This document shows positions 12,851 to 23,989 of a stretch of 64,000 bases of DNA, piece after piece. Within the stretch, counting starts at the first letter, position 1, and each line of letters starts with the position of its first letter. The stretch comes from Toxoplasma gondii ME49 (lineage: Eukaryota > Apicomplexa > Conoidasida > Eucoccidiorida > Sarcocystidae): contig NC_031470.1 in NCBI RefSeq assembly GCF_000006565.2, forward strand, positions 684,954 to 748,953. Reading direction: 5' to 3'. The notes under the pieces were generated by a model. That model was not told the origin of the DNA, ran no database searches, and was given only the letters and a program-made list of their open reading frames with translations. Position numbers and translations under genes: made by a program.

Positions 12851-14855
12851 GAGTGTGAGTGTGTTCAGGTGACTGTGGTTCTTTCTCTTTATTTCTCTGT
12901 AGTGGCTTTGCACCTTTGATTGCGCAACGCGTTCGTCAATGAAGGCATCCTTTGCATTCTGCTTAGGTGCGGACGTGGACGGATTTTTCGCGGATACGTC
13001 TGAAGAGCTTCACATTCGCTGGCAGCAAGCCGGGATCTTTTACCCTTTTTATCGCTCGCATGCTCACATGGACACCAAGAGACGCGAGCCTTGGCTGTTC
13101 AGCAAACGGTCGCTGGACGTCGTTCGAGAAGCAGTCCTCGTTCGATACAGACTTCTGCCTTACTGGTAAAGACGCCGCTTGAAGCGCCGCCGAGACGCAC
13201 ACAGCGAAGCCTTCATTCGCTCCACGCACAAGTGTATGCTGCATGGAGATCCAGCGGTGCGCTGCTGCGGCTCGTCAACGCATGCGGCAGATTCTCAGAG
13301 AGAGTCGCGTAGGCAGACAGAGAGTCGCGTAGGCAGTCAGAGAGTCGCGTGACGAGAAACTCAGGCAGATGAAGAAAGAGGCGTCGTCGTTTTCGCTACG
13401 ACTCTAGACGGCGACCCATGCGCTGCGGTTAGGGTGGTCGAAGAAGGTGGAGATGGACGACCTCATCCGCAGAGAGGAGAGGTCCTTCAGGGGAGATGAG
13501 AGCGCGTTGAAGCGAGTGTCGACGGTTACGCAGAAGTGGACGCCGGTTGCCCTCGCATCATGCAGTTGTGGGGAGTCCCCGAGAGGACACGAAGACGCGT
13601 TCTCGTTTTCTCTCTCGCGCTCGAGCCATCCCGGGAACAGAGAGGCTCTGTTTCGTGGACGCCGGTCGCTGTGTCGCGTGCGAACCGCGACACAGAGCGT
13701 TTCGTCAACCAGTGAAGACTCTGTTCTCCTGTCTTCCTTCAGGTACACGCTGTTTGCAGAATACGCGCTCACAGGAGACCCTATCGTGCGGCCTCTGTGG
13801 TGGCTTGACGCCCTCTCGCCGCATTTCCAGGAAGAGCAGCAGGCCTTCTTGGTGGGCTCCGACTTCCTCGTTCGCCCGATTGTTCGACCGATGGACGACG
13901 ACCAAGTGAATGGCTTCGAACTCGACATCGCGTTGCCGCGCGACGACAACAACGTTTGGTGAGTCTCCTGCGAGGCTCGCGGCAGGAGGCGAGAGACGCC
14001 GACCGTCAAGGACCGCCCAGGCGTGGAAGCGTCGGCTGCAGCTTTCTGTGTCGACAGCGACTTGAGAGAAAGCCGATCTTCGGTACACACTCTTCTCGGT
14101 GTCTGTGGTCGATCTGGGTAAACCTCAAGGCATTGGTGGAAGCGTCAAATGCGTCTGTAAAGACAAATCGCGTTCTTGCCCAGCGACATCGCGTTTCCTA
14201 CCGGAAGCCACGTGTGATGGCTCGAGTCGAACACTGCGACGTGACTGGAAAGAGTCAAGGCAATGCAGGCAGCGCCATTTTTGTATGTGCATGAACGGAA
14301 ATGCAAACAAAAAAAACAACCTCGTCTCTTCCTTGTCGTGCGAACTTCTTCACTTGTTCTACGGCGGTGTAGTTGACTTTTTCTGGAGAAGCGGGGACCT
14401 CTTGTTCCTTTCGAGTTCACCTGGAGTTCCTTCTCTGTGTCCCTGCATGTCTGGCCATAGACGCACACACGTGCATTGGCATCCTTTTATCGGCGCGAAG
14501 TGGAGCTGAAAGATGTATCGGTTTTCGGAGTGTCTTTTGAGTCTCGCGCTTTGCGTCTCTAGGATCGACTACTTTTCTGGTCTGCCGTTCTTCCCGACGT
14601 TGAGCGACGAACCGTGGGTGAAGTACGGAGTGACGCTGCGGAACATTCCAGTGTTCGTGCGTGGAGGGACGATTCTCCTCACCAAAGAACGAGTGAAGCG
14701 TTCCTCAACCAATATGTTCCACTCCCCCTACACGGTGAGCTTGTCGCCTTGGTCTCTCCGTCGTGACGCTCCCTGCGAAGCACACGGCTCCTGTCGATCT
14801 CGTCACCCAAACCTCATGCTGCGCATGACGTATTTTCACCTACCTACACAAACAC

Positions 14856-14894
<39 letters not shown>

Positions 14895-15151
14895 TATGGA
14901 TATGGATATGCATGTGTGTGTGAAGATATGGTTGGAGAGGACGTCGATGTTTTTTTCTCTATCTCGGTTTTTTATCGGTCCGTTTCTGTGTCTCGCATTC
15001 GACTCTTCGCTTGCCGGCGTCGTCTTTTCCCCTCTCCGTCGCTCGTCTTCGTCCTCTATCTTTGCGTTACTCGATCCCCCTCCCCCCTCCTTCAGTTTCC
15101 GAACCTATCTCGCTGCGTCTCTTTCTCTCTCTCGACAGATTCACATATATA

Positions 15152-15186
<35 letters not shown>

Positions 15187-15710
15187 ACAGCTGCTGGGTA
15201 TCGACACTGCGCGTGTGCGTGAGCAAAGTTTCGGTATGTTTCTCTCCTGTTTCAGGTCCACATTTATCCGTCCGCAGCGGCGGAAGGCGCCCCGGGCGGT
15301 GGGGTCGCGACCGGTCGTGTGTATGTTGATGACTACAACAGCTTCGAGTATCTGAGGGGGAAGTTTGTGTACGAAGGCTTCGCGTATTATCCGAAGGCTC
15401 GCGACAACGAAGCGCGGGATGCACGGACAAAGGACGAAGACGCAGAGAGCACGTGGATTCTGCGGTCCGAAGCGCTGCCTCTCGAAATCCTCGACTCGAA
15501 CGATGAGCCTCTCACCGGATACCTCAGCGACTTCCCCCACAGAGAAAGTGAGAAACTTCCGCATTTGTCGCGACAGTCGCAAACAGCTACGAACCACCCG
15601 CCATCCTCGCAACGAGACGCTCTCGCTGCAAAGAAGCATGCATCGAAACGCACAATCGCAGCGACATCAACGGACATTCCCAAAGGGCACGCAGGTCCAC
15701 ACACATGCGC

Positions 15711-15745
<35 letters not shown>

Positions 15746-16475
15746 TTTACAGAAATATATACACAAACACATACATATGTACACACATATATACATTTAT
15801 AGACACATATATACAGAAATATAGGCACAAATATATATATATATATATATATGTTGAAAATATGTATGTGAAGTGTATATATGTTTATTTATATGCGTAT
15901 ATGGATTCGTGGATGGATGCATGCAGGTGCATGTATGTTTCTGTCTTTCTGTATATTGAAACCTGTGGGGACGGAGGTGCATGGAGGTGGATATATCTGT
16001 ATGTCTATGTGCGAAGATTGGAGTCGTCGAACATGCTTGGTTTTACGGCGAATGAATTGGTGAGCAAAGGCGGCCGGGGACGTTTGACGAACGTCGGGGT
16101 GAGGCGGCGAAAGACGTCGTGTTTCGCGTTTTTTCTTTTGTCCGCTTCCCTGGCTCCCAGTGCGGTCTCCTTTCCTTTCCTGCTTGTCGCGCAGTCGAGA
16201 GAATCGTCTTGTGGGCAGTGGAGTCTCCGCCGACGCGCGTCGTCGTCAGGCGCGAGAGTCCTCTGCGTGTCGAGGAGGCGCCCGACAAGCTGGCCGAGGA
16301 AGAAGTCGAGGGAGAGAAAGAAGAAGAACTTTTCTTCTCTTCGGAGGAAATTGTCGCGCCGCACCACGAGACGCAGACCCAACTCCTGGGTGGAAAAACG
16401 TTTTTCCGAGTCGACGTCAAGTTGCCGAAAATCGACGTCGGAAAGAACGACTGGCAGGTTCTCTTCCACTTCTGA
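3857..16475 (+). CDS. GANAB: Glucosidase II alpha subunit (GH31 alpha-glucosidase), 15 exons
   Basis: This family is the catalytic subunit of ER glucosidase II, which trims inner glucoses from N-linked glycans. Exons: 3857-6183, 6795-7180, 7501-7692, 8485-8552, 9498-9668, 10268-10354, 10548-10619, 11131-11271, 11529-11647, 12204-12331, 12967-13165, 13743-13958, 14563-14734, 15256-15547, 16195-16475. All introns are GT-AG and phase closes to 1616 aa; family members are nearer 950 aa. The GH31 nucleophile Asp is in WNDMNEPS (about residue 1127) and the acid/base Asp in WTGDN (about 1204). An N-terminal family block is [15 protein letters not shown]. The extra length is a long N-terminus with a hydrophobic segment at about 82-97, which could be a signal anchor, and a Lys/Glu insertion at about 330-365. 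ATG 3857 is the first in-frame Met of the open frame; a later start nearer the hydrophobic segment is possible. No obvious HDEL-type signal ends the protein (WQVLFHF); retention in this family normally comes from the beta subunit. Confidence 0.93.
6665..6716. repeat. 13-bp tandem repeat, 4 copies, in glucosidase intron 1
   Basis: The unit CATGAGACCCGCG repeats four times without change, 110-130 bases before the exon 2 acceptor. Such short arrays commonly vary in copy number between isolates; here that is inference. Confidence 0.9.
7311..7450. repeat. (TA)n / TATG microsatellite in glucosidase intron 2
   Basis: About 140 bases of alternating TA broken by TG and TGTA steps, directly upstream of exon 3 (7501). 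It reads open on both strands as Tyr-Ile repeats, which are artefacts. Confidence 0.9.
7845..7985. repeat. AT-rich microsatellite cluster in glucosidase intron 3
   Basis: Imperfect TA dinucleotides with TATG, TATC and AATA interruptions. The same intron (7693-8484) also has repeated TGCATG words near 8143 and 8430. Confidence 0.8.
8688..9118. repeat. Three (TA)n runs in glucosidase intron 4
   Basis: Alternating AT runs at about 8690-8711, 8740-8765 and 9040-9118, separated by unique sequence. All lie inside the intron between exons ending at 8552 and starting at 9498. Confidence 0.85.
12629..12850. repeat. (TA)n runs flanking a GA-rich stretch in glucosidase intron 10
   Basis: TA runs at 12629-12653 and 12806-12850 bracket a purine-rich stretch at 12695-12775. 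All of it lies inside the intron before exon 11 (12967). Confidence 0.85.
13299..13350. repeat. 20-bp tandem repeat, about 2.5 copies, in glucosidase intron 11
   Basis: The core AGAGTCGCGT begins at 13301, 13321 and 13341, a strict 20-bp period. The array sits in the intron between exons ending at 13165 and starting at 13743. Confidence 0.85.
14855..14894. repeat. (TA)n followed by (GA)n in glucosidase intron 13
   Basis: A compound microsatellite: about 26 bases of TA then about 14 of GA. A second TA run lies at 15145-15184, in the same intron upstream of exon 14. Confidence 0.85.
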
Positions 16476-19400
16476 GTTCGCAGGTCTCGCGGGAGGATTC
16501 GAGGAGCGCGGAAAGTTCGACTCGTCGGAGAGGGAGAACCTTTCGCTGAAGAGAGGCCAGTCGGAGTCCGAGAGACCAAGTGGTGAAGGATGGAGAAGCT
16601 CCTGCGAAAAACTTGCCCGTGCACGCGTTAGGCCTTCACGGAGTCGTTGTCGCTGCTGGGTCCAGTTTTCCTTCCCCACACCTCTTTGTCGCTGAACGTC
16701 AGTTCCGCAACAAGTCCTTCGTTTTGCGTTCAGCGACTGCTTCCAAAGAGCCATTGCGCATTCGCCTTGTATTTACTCGCGTCATGTGTATGTCTGTGTG
16801 CTGCCGTTCGCGAGTCCTCACCTGGGCAGTGTCGGGGAACGAATCCGACAAAGGCAGGTCGTCCGTTTCGCGTTCAGCCAACATGCGTTCAAAAGGTTCC
16901 AAGGCGAGACTCTCACATGGAAGTTTTTTCCGAACGCCTGCCCATGGCCTTGGGTCGGCGCCTGCCGTGGTGGCGTTTTGCGAGACGGGGGAGGAACCGC
17001 GGCGCGTCTTTTCCTGCTTCTCCGAGAGAGCGTCGACCACAGTCCGATGGCTCGGGAGACGGGAGCCAGCTGGCCGAAGCAGAAAACAACAAAGATAGAG
17101 AGGTTCCGGCCTTCTCCGCTGCCTCGACAAGTGACTCAGAGGAGGACTGCCAGCTCCCCGCATCCGTTTAGAGGGAGGACAAAGAGGAACTAGGAGAAAC
17201 AGAAAAAGATAGACGGAGAAACAAGCAACGCGGCAAAATGTGGAACAAGTCGACGCAACGCTGCAAGAGGGACGAACGCTTTCGGACTAGGCGGTGGTTT
17301 TCATGAGATATGACTTTTTTCGTGAGATGTGACTTTTTTCGTGAGATGTGAGAGACGCGTTGATTTCAGCTTTTTGTCGTTCTTTTGCGTGGAACCGTGA
17401 CGCTTGTCTCCAGGGGGGAACGCGAGTGAGGCTCCAAACGAACGAGGGCCGCAGGCAAAGCAGGGATACCAGGAACGAATCTGCGGGTCTCTCGCACTGA
17501 GTTCGAAACGCAAGAAGGCGGGGAATTTGGGAAGCGAGGAAACCACGCAGAAAAACAGGAAATCAACCAAGTATCAAAGAACGGATACGGGGGGGGGAAG
17601 GTTCCTCGAGGAGCGAAGCGAACACCGGTGATTGTCAATTTTCGTGTGTGAAAATGCGACCCTGAGCGCGTAGAAGGAACCTTTGTTTCTTTTGGCTGTC
17701 TCCTTCGATCGGCTGTATGGACAGCCCGTATCGTTAAACGGGAGAAGTGAGTGGAGGCGGTTTCTGAGTTTCTTGCGTTCGGACGTTTTCGTTGATTGTG
17801 TCAGGCGTTGATGTCGAGGCCTTCTCCTCTGTTCAAGTCCGAGTCGAGAAGCTGCTCGTTGCGTGCAAGAATGAAGTTTTTTTCCATGCCGAAAAAGAGA
17901 AAAAGTGCAGCAAACAGAGTCGCGACACAAACCTCCGGACGCACAAAACACCCAGAGCACAACTCGACAGATTCACTGAGATATGCGTTTCACATGACCA
18001 CTGCTTTAGCTGGGATCAAGAGAACGTTTGTGCAGCAGCCTTTCAGATCATATATGTGAGTCTCTTGTGTTTCCTCTTCACTCGCAGCCTTGCTGATTCC
18101 TGTTTCCCTCTTCTTGTTTCTGTCTCTCTCCCTTTCTCTTTGAGTCTCTCTCTGCTTCGCCGCTTGTCTCCTGTGTCTGTGTACCTAGTTGCCTCCAGGA
18201 TCTCTTTGCATCTCTGTCTCCGTTGTCTCTCACTTTACCCCCTCTCCTCTGAGAACGTCGGTGTACCGCTCTCCCTCTCTCTCGTTCTCTTCCTTCTTCT
18301 TTGCTTTTTTGCTTTCGGCGCGCGAGACGATAAACGGACGACGCACAGACAAGAGCAGCGCCGGACGTTCGCTCGTCGAATCTACAGCAAACCTCTCTGG
18401 AAAGAAACGGCGAGTTTTGCGCCATCCCTTTCAACGCATGTGGATTTGTTGTCCCCCTCTTGAGTTGTGTCTCGTTCGATGGAACCAGAGAGAGGCCCAC
18501 ATGGTCCCTCGGCGCAGAGCGGCAGCGACGCTTTTTTCGACTGAGTAAGTTCACGGTGAAGACTTGTGTAGTGAACGGTGCTCTTTGTGTGCTACGGAAC
18601 AGAGAAACGCGCTTGGAAGCTGAGGGAAAGAGAACGAAAATTGAAAAGCGCGGGAAGACCCGCTAGCTCCCAGCAGCTGGTCTGAAAGGAGACACGCGAG
18701 GGTGCGGCGGAGACAGAAGTCCCGGCAGAAACAACCTCGGCGAACTGTGCGCAGAACGCACGGTGAAGACGTCCACTGAGATTCCAGAACTGGATACACC
18801 TCGCGTGGATGGACTCGAGAGAACCGATTCGGATGCCTCGCGACGCCGTTCCTCGCCTCCAGTCCTCTGCATGTCCAGAGCCTCTTTTTTATCCGATGAA
18901 GCTGGCGAAGCAAAAGCAAATTCGTTGCAAGGAGTTACCGTGAACCGGAACCTCCGGGAAGCACCGAAGCGAGCGAGAAACCCCCAGAACGTACTGAAGA
19001 GAGAGGGGGAGCAAATGGCTGGCCGTCTCGTGATCTCTGGAGGGACACCGACCAGCAGGCGCTGCTCGTTTCCTCGTCGACGCAAACCGTGAAGGTCTTC
19101 TGCTCTTGCAGAGAGAGAGAGGAAGTGAGAGACAGAGGGAAACGCATCTTTCGCTTCGCCCACATGCGCGAACGTCCTGTTCAAACGAAAAACCAACAGA
19201 ATTAAACTTTCCAGCTGCCTCGGTGTAGAAGAAACACCGCGTTTGTCCGAAAGGCTGCTGAGAAACATGTGCAGACGGCTGGAACGAGAAACGAAGCCAC
19301 GACGACGCGGAACCTCACCACGTTAACACTGCAGGAAGAGAGAGGCGATACGGCCCAGAACGCGTCTGCATGTCTATCCGGAACGTTTCTCACGGGGACA

Positions 19401-20419
19401 AACATCTGGAGAACTACAGACAAGCGAACGTGACGCCTCGCTCGTCCGCGACGGCCAGAGACAGGACTGGAGAGACTTGTCTCGCAGTCGAATGACCGAG
19501 CAGCCAGGCGCTGATCTCTGCATTCCCAGTCGAGGCCGGTCGAGGCAACCGTGAACTTCGCCAGCTTTCGGTTGAACGGTTTCAGAGCCTGATAATTTCA
19601 GAGCCTTCCAACAGCCTCGCCGCCTCCCCTCTCTCGACGCGAGAGGTGCGTCTCTCGAAGGAGGTCCACAAACAAAAAAGAGGACGAGAGTGCCGAGACG
19701 TAGTGAGAACGGATCGAACGCTCTCTTCTATCGAGTTTGCCTTGCGGTACCGCGCAAGCGAACGACGCCCTTCGCAGTGTTTGACATCTTCAGTTCTCTG
19801 TCGTTTGACACTCGCTGTGTCTGCCGACGTACGTTTCCTCAACAGAGAAGCAAAGTTGCCTTTTCTCCTTTTCTTCGTGACCACGCACACACCAACCGGG
19901 GAGCCTCAAGACACACATCGAGCCGTTTTGTCTCTTCTCGCTACGAACCCCGGTGTTGTTCTCGTCTCCAGAGGTCTTCTCCGCCAGCTCGGTTCTCCTG
20001 TCGGAACCTCCCATCTCGTCCTCAGGCTCCTCCACGTTGCTTCCCTGCCACAAGGACTCCTCTCAACGTCGAGTTTTGCTTCGTCTGCCTTCCGACCTCT
20101 CCCGACCTCTGCGTCTTTCTCCCGTCATCTCTTGCTGCGTCTCTCCTCTCTCTTTCTCTCCCGCATTTCCACCCTTCGCGCCGCCTCGGCTGCTTCTCTT
20201 CTGGCTTCCTTTGCTTCCTGAGTCTCTGGCTTTCCTTGGCTTTCGCTCTCCTTGGCTTTCGCATTGCTTGTCTTTCTCTTTCCTTCTCTATCTCATTCCC
20301 TCTGTCTCTTTCTGTGTGTCTCCCTTCCTCGCCTGCGCCTTTCTGGATTCTGCTCTCCTCGAAGCCTCCACCTGGAGCGTCGTTCGCCGCCTGGAGCAGA
20401 TGGCGCCACCGACGGTCTC
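16476..20419. other. Tail-to-tail intergenic region between glucosidase and ARP4
   Basis: Presumed to hold the 3' UTRs of both genes. ORFs are present but conflict: 18763-19092 (+) and 18663-19268 (-, 201 aa from an ATG) overlap on opposite strands and both look coding-like. The pyrimidine-rich block at 18060-18300 and the one at 20060-20400 give long open frames by composition alone. A 19-bp tandem repeat lies at 17305-17350. No known domain was recognised in any frame. Confidence 0.4.
17305..17350. repeat. 19-bp tandem repeat, about 2.5 copies
   Basis: GAGAT(A/G)TGACTTTTTTCGT starts at 17305 and 17324, with a third partial copy at 17343. It lies about 830 bases 3' of the glucosidase stop codon. 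Confidence 0.85.
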
Positions 20420-23400
20420 TCACCGACACCGGCGGTTGATGATGTCGACGCCGTGTTGCTCGAATTCTCTTTTGCTGATCCAGAGCTGCTGGAACGTCCC
20501 CAAGGAGGCGAGAATGCTTCCGCCCAGCCAGGTGGCGAAGACGCGCTCGACGCTGGTGTTGGCGGAAATGACGCGCACCCTCAGAACCGGAGAATTCGAG
20601 TAGGGAAACAACAGAGGCGAGTGCAGCTCGTTCGACACTCGATCGACCAGTCCTGTATGTCGCAGACCAGAAGAGGCGGAGAGGAAAGGAATCGTGTGAC
20701 AGGAATCACGTTGAGACTGTACGAACCGACAGGCAGGTCGAATGCGTCATTTACGCAGGAAGCTAAAAGAAGAACTGGAAAAAAAAGCAAAACGTCTCGC
20801 CAGCGTCTGCTCCACAGAACGCTACCCCCCGTCCCCCCCTCCAAGTTGTATCTCGTTCACCTTTTTCTCTCGCGATCCTCCCTAGTCGGCTCTCTTTACG
20901 TAAACTTGCCTCCCCCTCTTCTCCGCGGTTCCTCCCGTATTGTTCACGGCGTTCTCCGTTTCTCGCTGATGTGTGCGATCTCCTCGCTCCCCGTTATCCT
21001 TTCTTCGCCTGTCGCATGCCTTTCCATGCGCCTGAGTCAAGCGAGTTTCCCATCTCTGCCTCCAACTTCCAACTCCTCGGAACTCGCTTTTCTCCTCACC
21101 TGGCATCAGGCTAGTGCCGCCCGTGACGACGACGGATCCCAGCAGGTCTCGGCGGACGTCAACGTCGCAGGAGTCGATGCACGCCTCGATAGCCTGAAGA
21201 GAGGAAGCGGTTTGGAGAAAAAACAAGGAAGATAGAGGGGAGGGTACGATAGGTGCGAAGCGCCCGACTCACGTTCCGAGGAAGACAACAGAACTCAAGA
21301 TAATACTCCTGCGGATACCAACAACAGCAAGGCTCCGGACGTAGACCCATCAAGCTCGACGAGCACACAATTCGAAGGCGTCAAGCGAGAGAGAGGAGAC
21401 ACTCGGAGAGGAGATCTCGAGAACTCGAGCAGAACAGGGAGAGGCGAGCAGAAGAGAACAGAGAGAGGAACGAGAAAGCGAAACGAAGCACAAAATGTCG
21501 CGAAAAAGAAAAAAAAGGGAAAACCACAGAAATGGAAAGTCGAGAAACACCAACTGAATCGACCCTCTAACTCAGAGATGCCCCACAACGCAAAGCGTCT
21601 CCGTTCTTTGCAGAAGCCGCCGCTTTCCTCCCCTCTGTTCGCATCCCTTTCTCCGTTTGATGTACCTCCTCCAAGCGTCCTGTCTCCTCTTGCTTCCGCC
21701 TTCTCACATCCCAATCTCGAATCGTCGCGAAACGCACGGACCTCTCTCGATTGCTCTTTCACTAGAAAAGTAAACATGCGGTCTTCAATATATATGAACC
21801 GAATTGGATACAGATCTCGCTACATAAAAAAATAATCTCCTCTGACGGTGGAGTTTACACGCACACAAAGATGCATCTCCACCTATATGTCCAGATCAGC
21901 TGACACAATCCACATGCATGCATCCTCACAAGCCACCTACACAGATCCGCGTTCTGCGAGACATGCACATACACAAATATATACAAATATATACAAATAT
22001 ATATATATATATGCATGCACCTACATGTATATATATATATATATATATATGTATTTGTTTAGGTGTTTGAGCACTGTGTTTGTGTCTTTCTTCCGGGTGT
22101 GAACCACGCGCGTTTTTGCGGGTTTTTCTGACCTTGGTGATGCCTTGAAATCCGCCGAGGCGTTCTTCCCAGTAAGCGTCGTCCAAGGTCTCCGTCGTGT
22201 GACTCTGTTCTCCGTTTTCTCCGCGTTCTGCGTTCCAGAGACCGAGCGCCGTCAAGGCCGCTTTCGGTCTGAAGAGAATTTCTCCGACTTCGAATTTCAC
22301 ACAGTCGCAGTCGAGTAGAGAGCCATCGGGGAGTTCGTACACCGGACCGCCGCGGCCGTGTCTGCACTTTCGTTTTTTCTTTGTGGCGGCGAGTTTCCTC
22401 GACTTTTCGTCTCCACTCGAGTGCTCCTCTCCACTGGACGCGTTTCCTGCCTTCTTCCCTTTCTTCTGACCGGGCTTCCCTGGAACCTTCTTCTTCACAT
22501 TCTTTCCGCGCTTGCTTCGCCCCCCTTCTCCACTCTCTTCTTCTTCGTCTCCTTCTTCCTCCTCCTCGTCCTCGTCCACGTGGACGCGGCAGACAGTCTC
22601 CTTCAATACGCGCACCGTCTCCTGTGTGCTCGCGGCCAGCCAGCTGGCGGCTACATCGGCAAATCGCTCTTCATCTCCAGCTCGCTCTCGCTCTCCTGCT
22701 TGCGCCTTTCTCTCGTCGCTCAGGCCTCCCTTCGCCTCCTCTGGCGTTGTCTCGCCAAGGTTCGCGCGCTCCTGCGCAGGCGCGTCCAGACTGCATTCGT
22801 TCGTCGCGTCCGCTACCGCGTCCTCGCTGGCTCGCCGCTTCCGGGTGGCGAAGGCCGGCAGACAGAGGTTTCCGAACGCGCCGGAGCATGCGGGAGGGGA
22901 CGCGGCGCCTTCGCTGCAGCCTCCGCCTCTTTCCTTCGCGAGGAACCTCGCCAGCTGTTCGTCGAGGAAGTCTCCACCCACAGGGTACTTCCGGGTGTTC
23001 CTCTGCAGACAATGGCCTTCGTAGACCGGAGCGACGGTCAGGCCAGAGGCGCCGATGTCCACGACGAGCGCCGTGGACTTGCCGACCGCGAAGGCCGCCA
23101 GGACCGCCTGCTTCGCCCAGAAAGCGGCTGGGACTTGCATCTCATTGAAGAGGATTTCTGCAGTTGTCTTTCGAAACTCGACGTCCGTGACCGTCGGTTC
23201 GCAGAGCAGCACCGGTCGCTCGCGCAGCACCACTCCCAAGCCTCCAGCCGCGAGCGTCGTGAACGGTTCTGGGAACGACGAGGCCGCAGGTGGAGGACGC
23301 AGAACGGCCGCCGACGCGCAGCAGCAGCCGCAGTTGGCAGGCGCTCTCGCAGAAGCCGCTCGAGGGGAAAGGTCCTCGGGAGGCGACGAGCCTTGAACAG

Positions 23401-23989
23401 TGCGGTAGACGAGCGTTTTGAATACATCTGGGTCCAGACGGAGCCTCGGGGACGCAGAGGCAGACGACGCGTCTGTGCAGGCAGCGAGACATTTGCGAAC
23501 CTCGCATCGCGACCGCCGTTCGTAGAAACTCAGAGGAAAGAGCAGGGCAGATCTCTGGTCGCGCAGTCTGCATCCGCCACACGAACAGGAGAGACAGACG
23601 CTGCGCGAGGCACAAGCTCTGTCCGAAGTCCCTCCTCCCCCCTGCTGCCTAGCTGCGTCGGCCGCAGTTGACGCAGCAGGCATGCATGCGCTTTGCGCGT
23701 CGCCGAGAGACGAGGAGCCTCGAGCCGCGAAGAGACAGCAGCAGCATGCGTCGACGTCTCGGCAGAAAGCGTGTGGGTGGGCCGCCAGTGGGCGAGCTTC
23801 TGGAGACTGTACGAAGCCTGCAGCGGACAGGAAAAACTGGCGAGGACAATCCTCTTGGCCATTCCCTACGCGGACCGTATGCGCGCCGATGTCGATCACC
23901 AGCGCCCCAACGTCCTCGCCTCCAATCGGCGGAGACGCGGAGGCCGGCAACGGAGACGCGGAGGCCGCAGCCGCAGTCGGAGGCGGCAT
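20420..23989 (-). CDS. ARP4: Actin-related protein 4 (BAF53-type), 3 exons
   Basis: ARP4 is the nuclear actin-related subunit shared by INO80, SWR1 and NuA4-type chromatin complexes. In transcript order the exons are 23989-22133, 21193-21100 and 20652-20420; phases close to 727 aa, against about 430-490 in the family. Visible actin-fold signatures: GALVIDIGAHTVRVG (about 28-42), ALVVDIGASGLTVAP (about 307-321), YPVGGDFLDEQLA, VVVTGGTSLMPG, and the diagnostic ARP4 C-terminus with TWLGGSILASLGTFQQLWIS. Two regions are expanded: a Cys/Ala/Ser-rich stretch at about 80-235, and about 360-545 with an acidic run (DEDEEEEEGDEEEE) followed by Lys-rich basic sequence that could act as an NLS. The start used is the ATG at 23989-23987; the frame also opens two codons earlier at a non-ATG codon. 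It shares an upstream region with the WD40 gene at 25598. Confidence 0.9.
21975..22050. repeat. (TA)n microsatellite in ARP4 intron 1
   Basis: TA runs interrupted by GCATGCAC steps, inside the 939-base intron 22132-21194. They are followed toward the acceptor by a sense-strand pyrimidine-rich block at about 21560-21380. Confidence 0.85.

Noticed and set aside
22358..23671. 437-codon plus-strand frame antisense to ARP4
   Set aside because: Antisense shadow of the conserved ARP4 exon; no domain.
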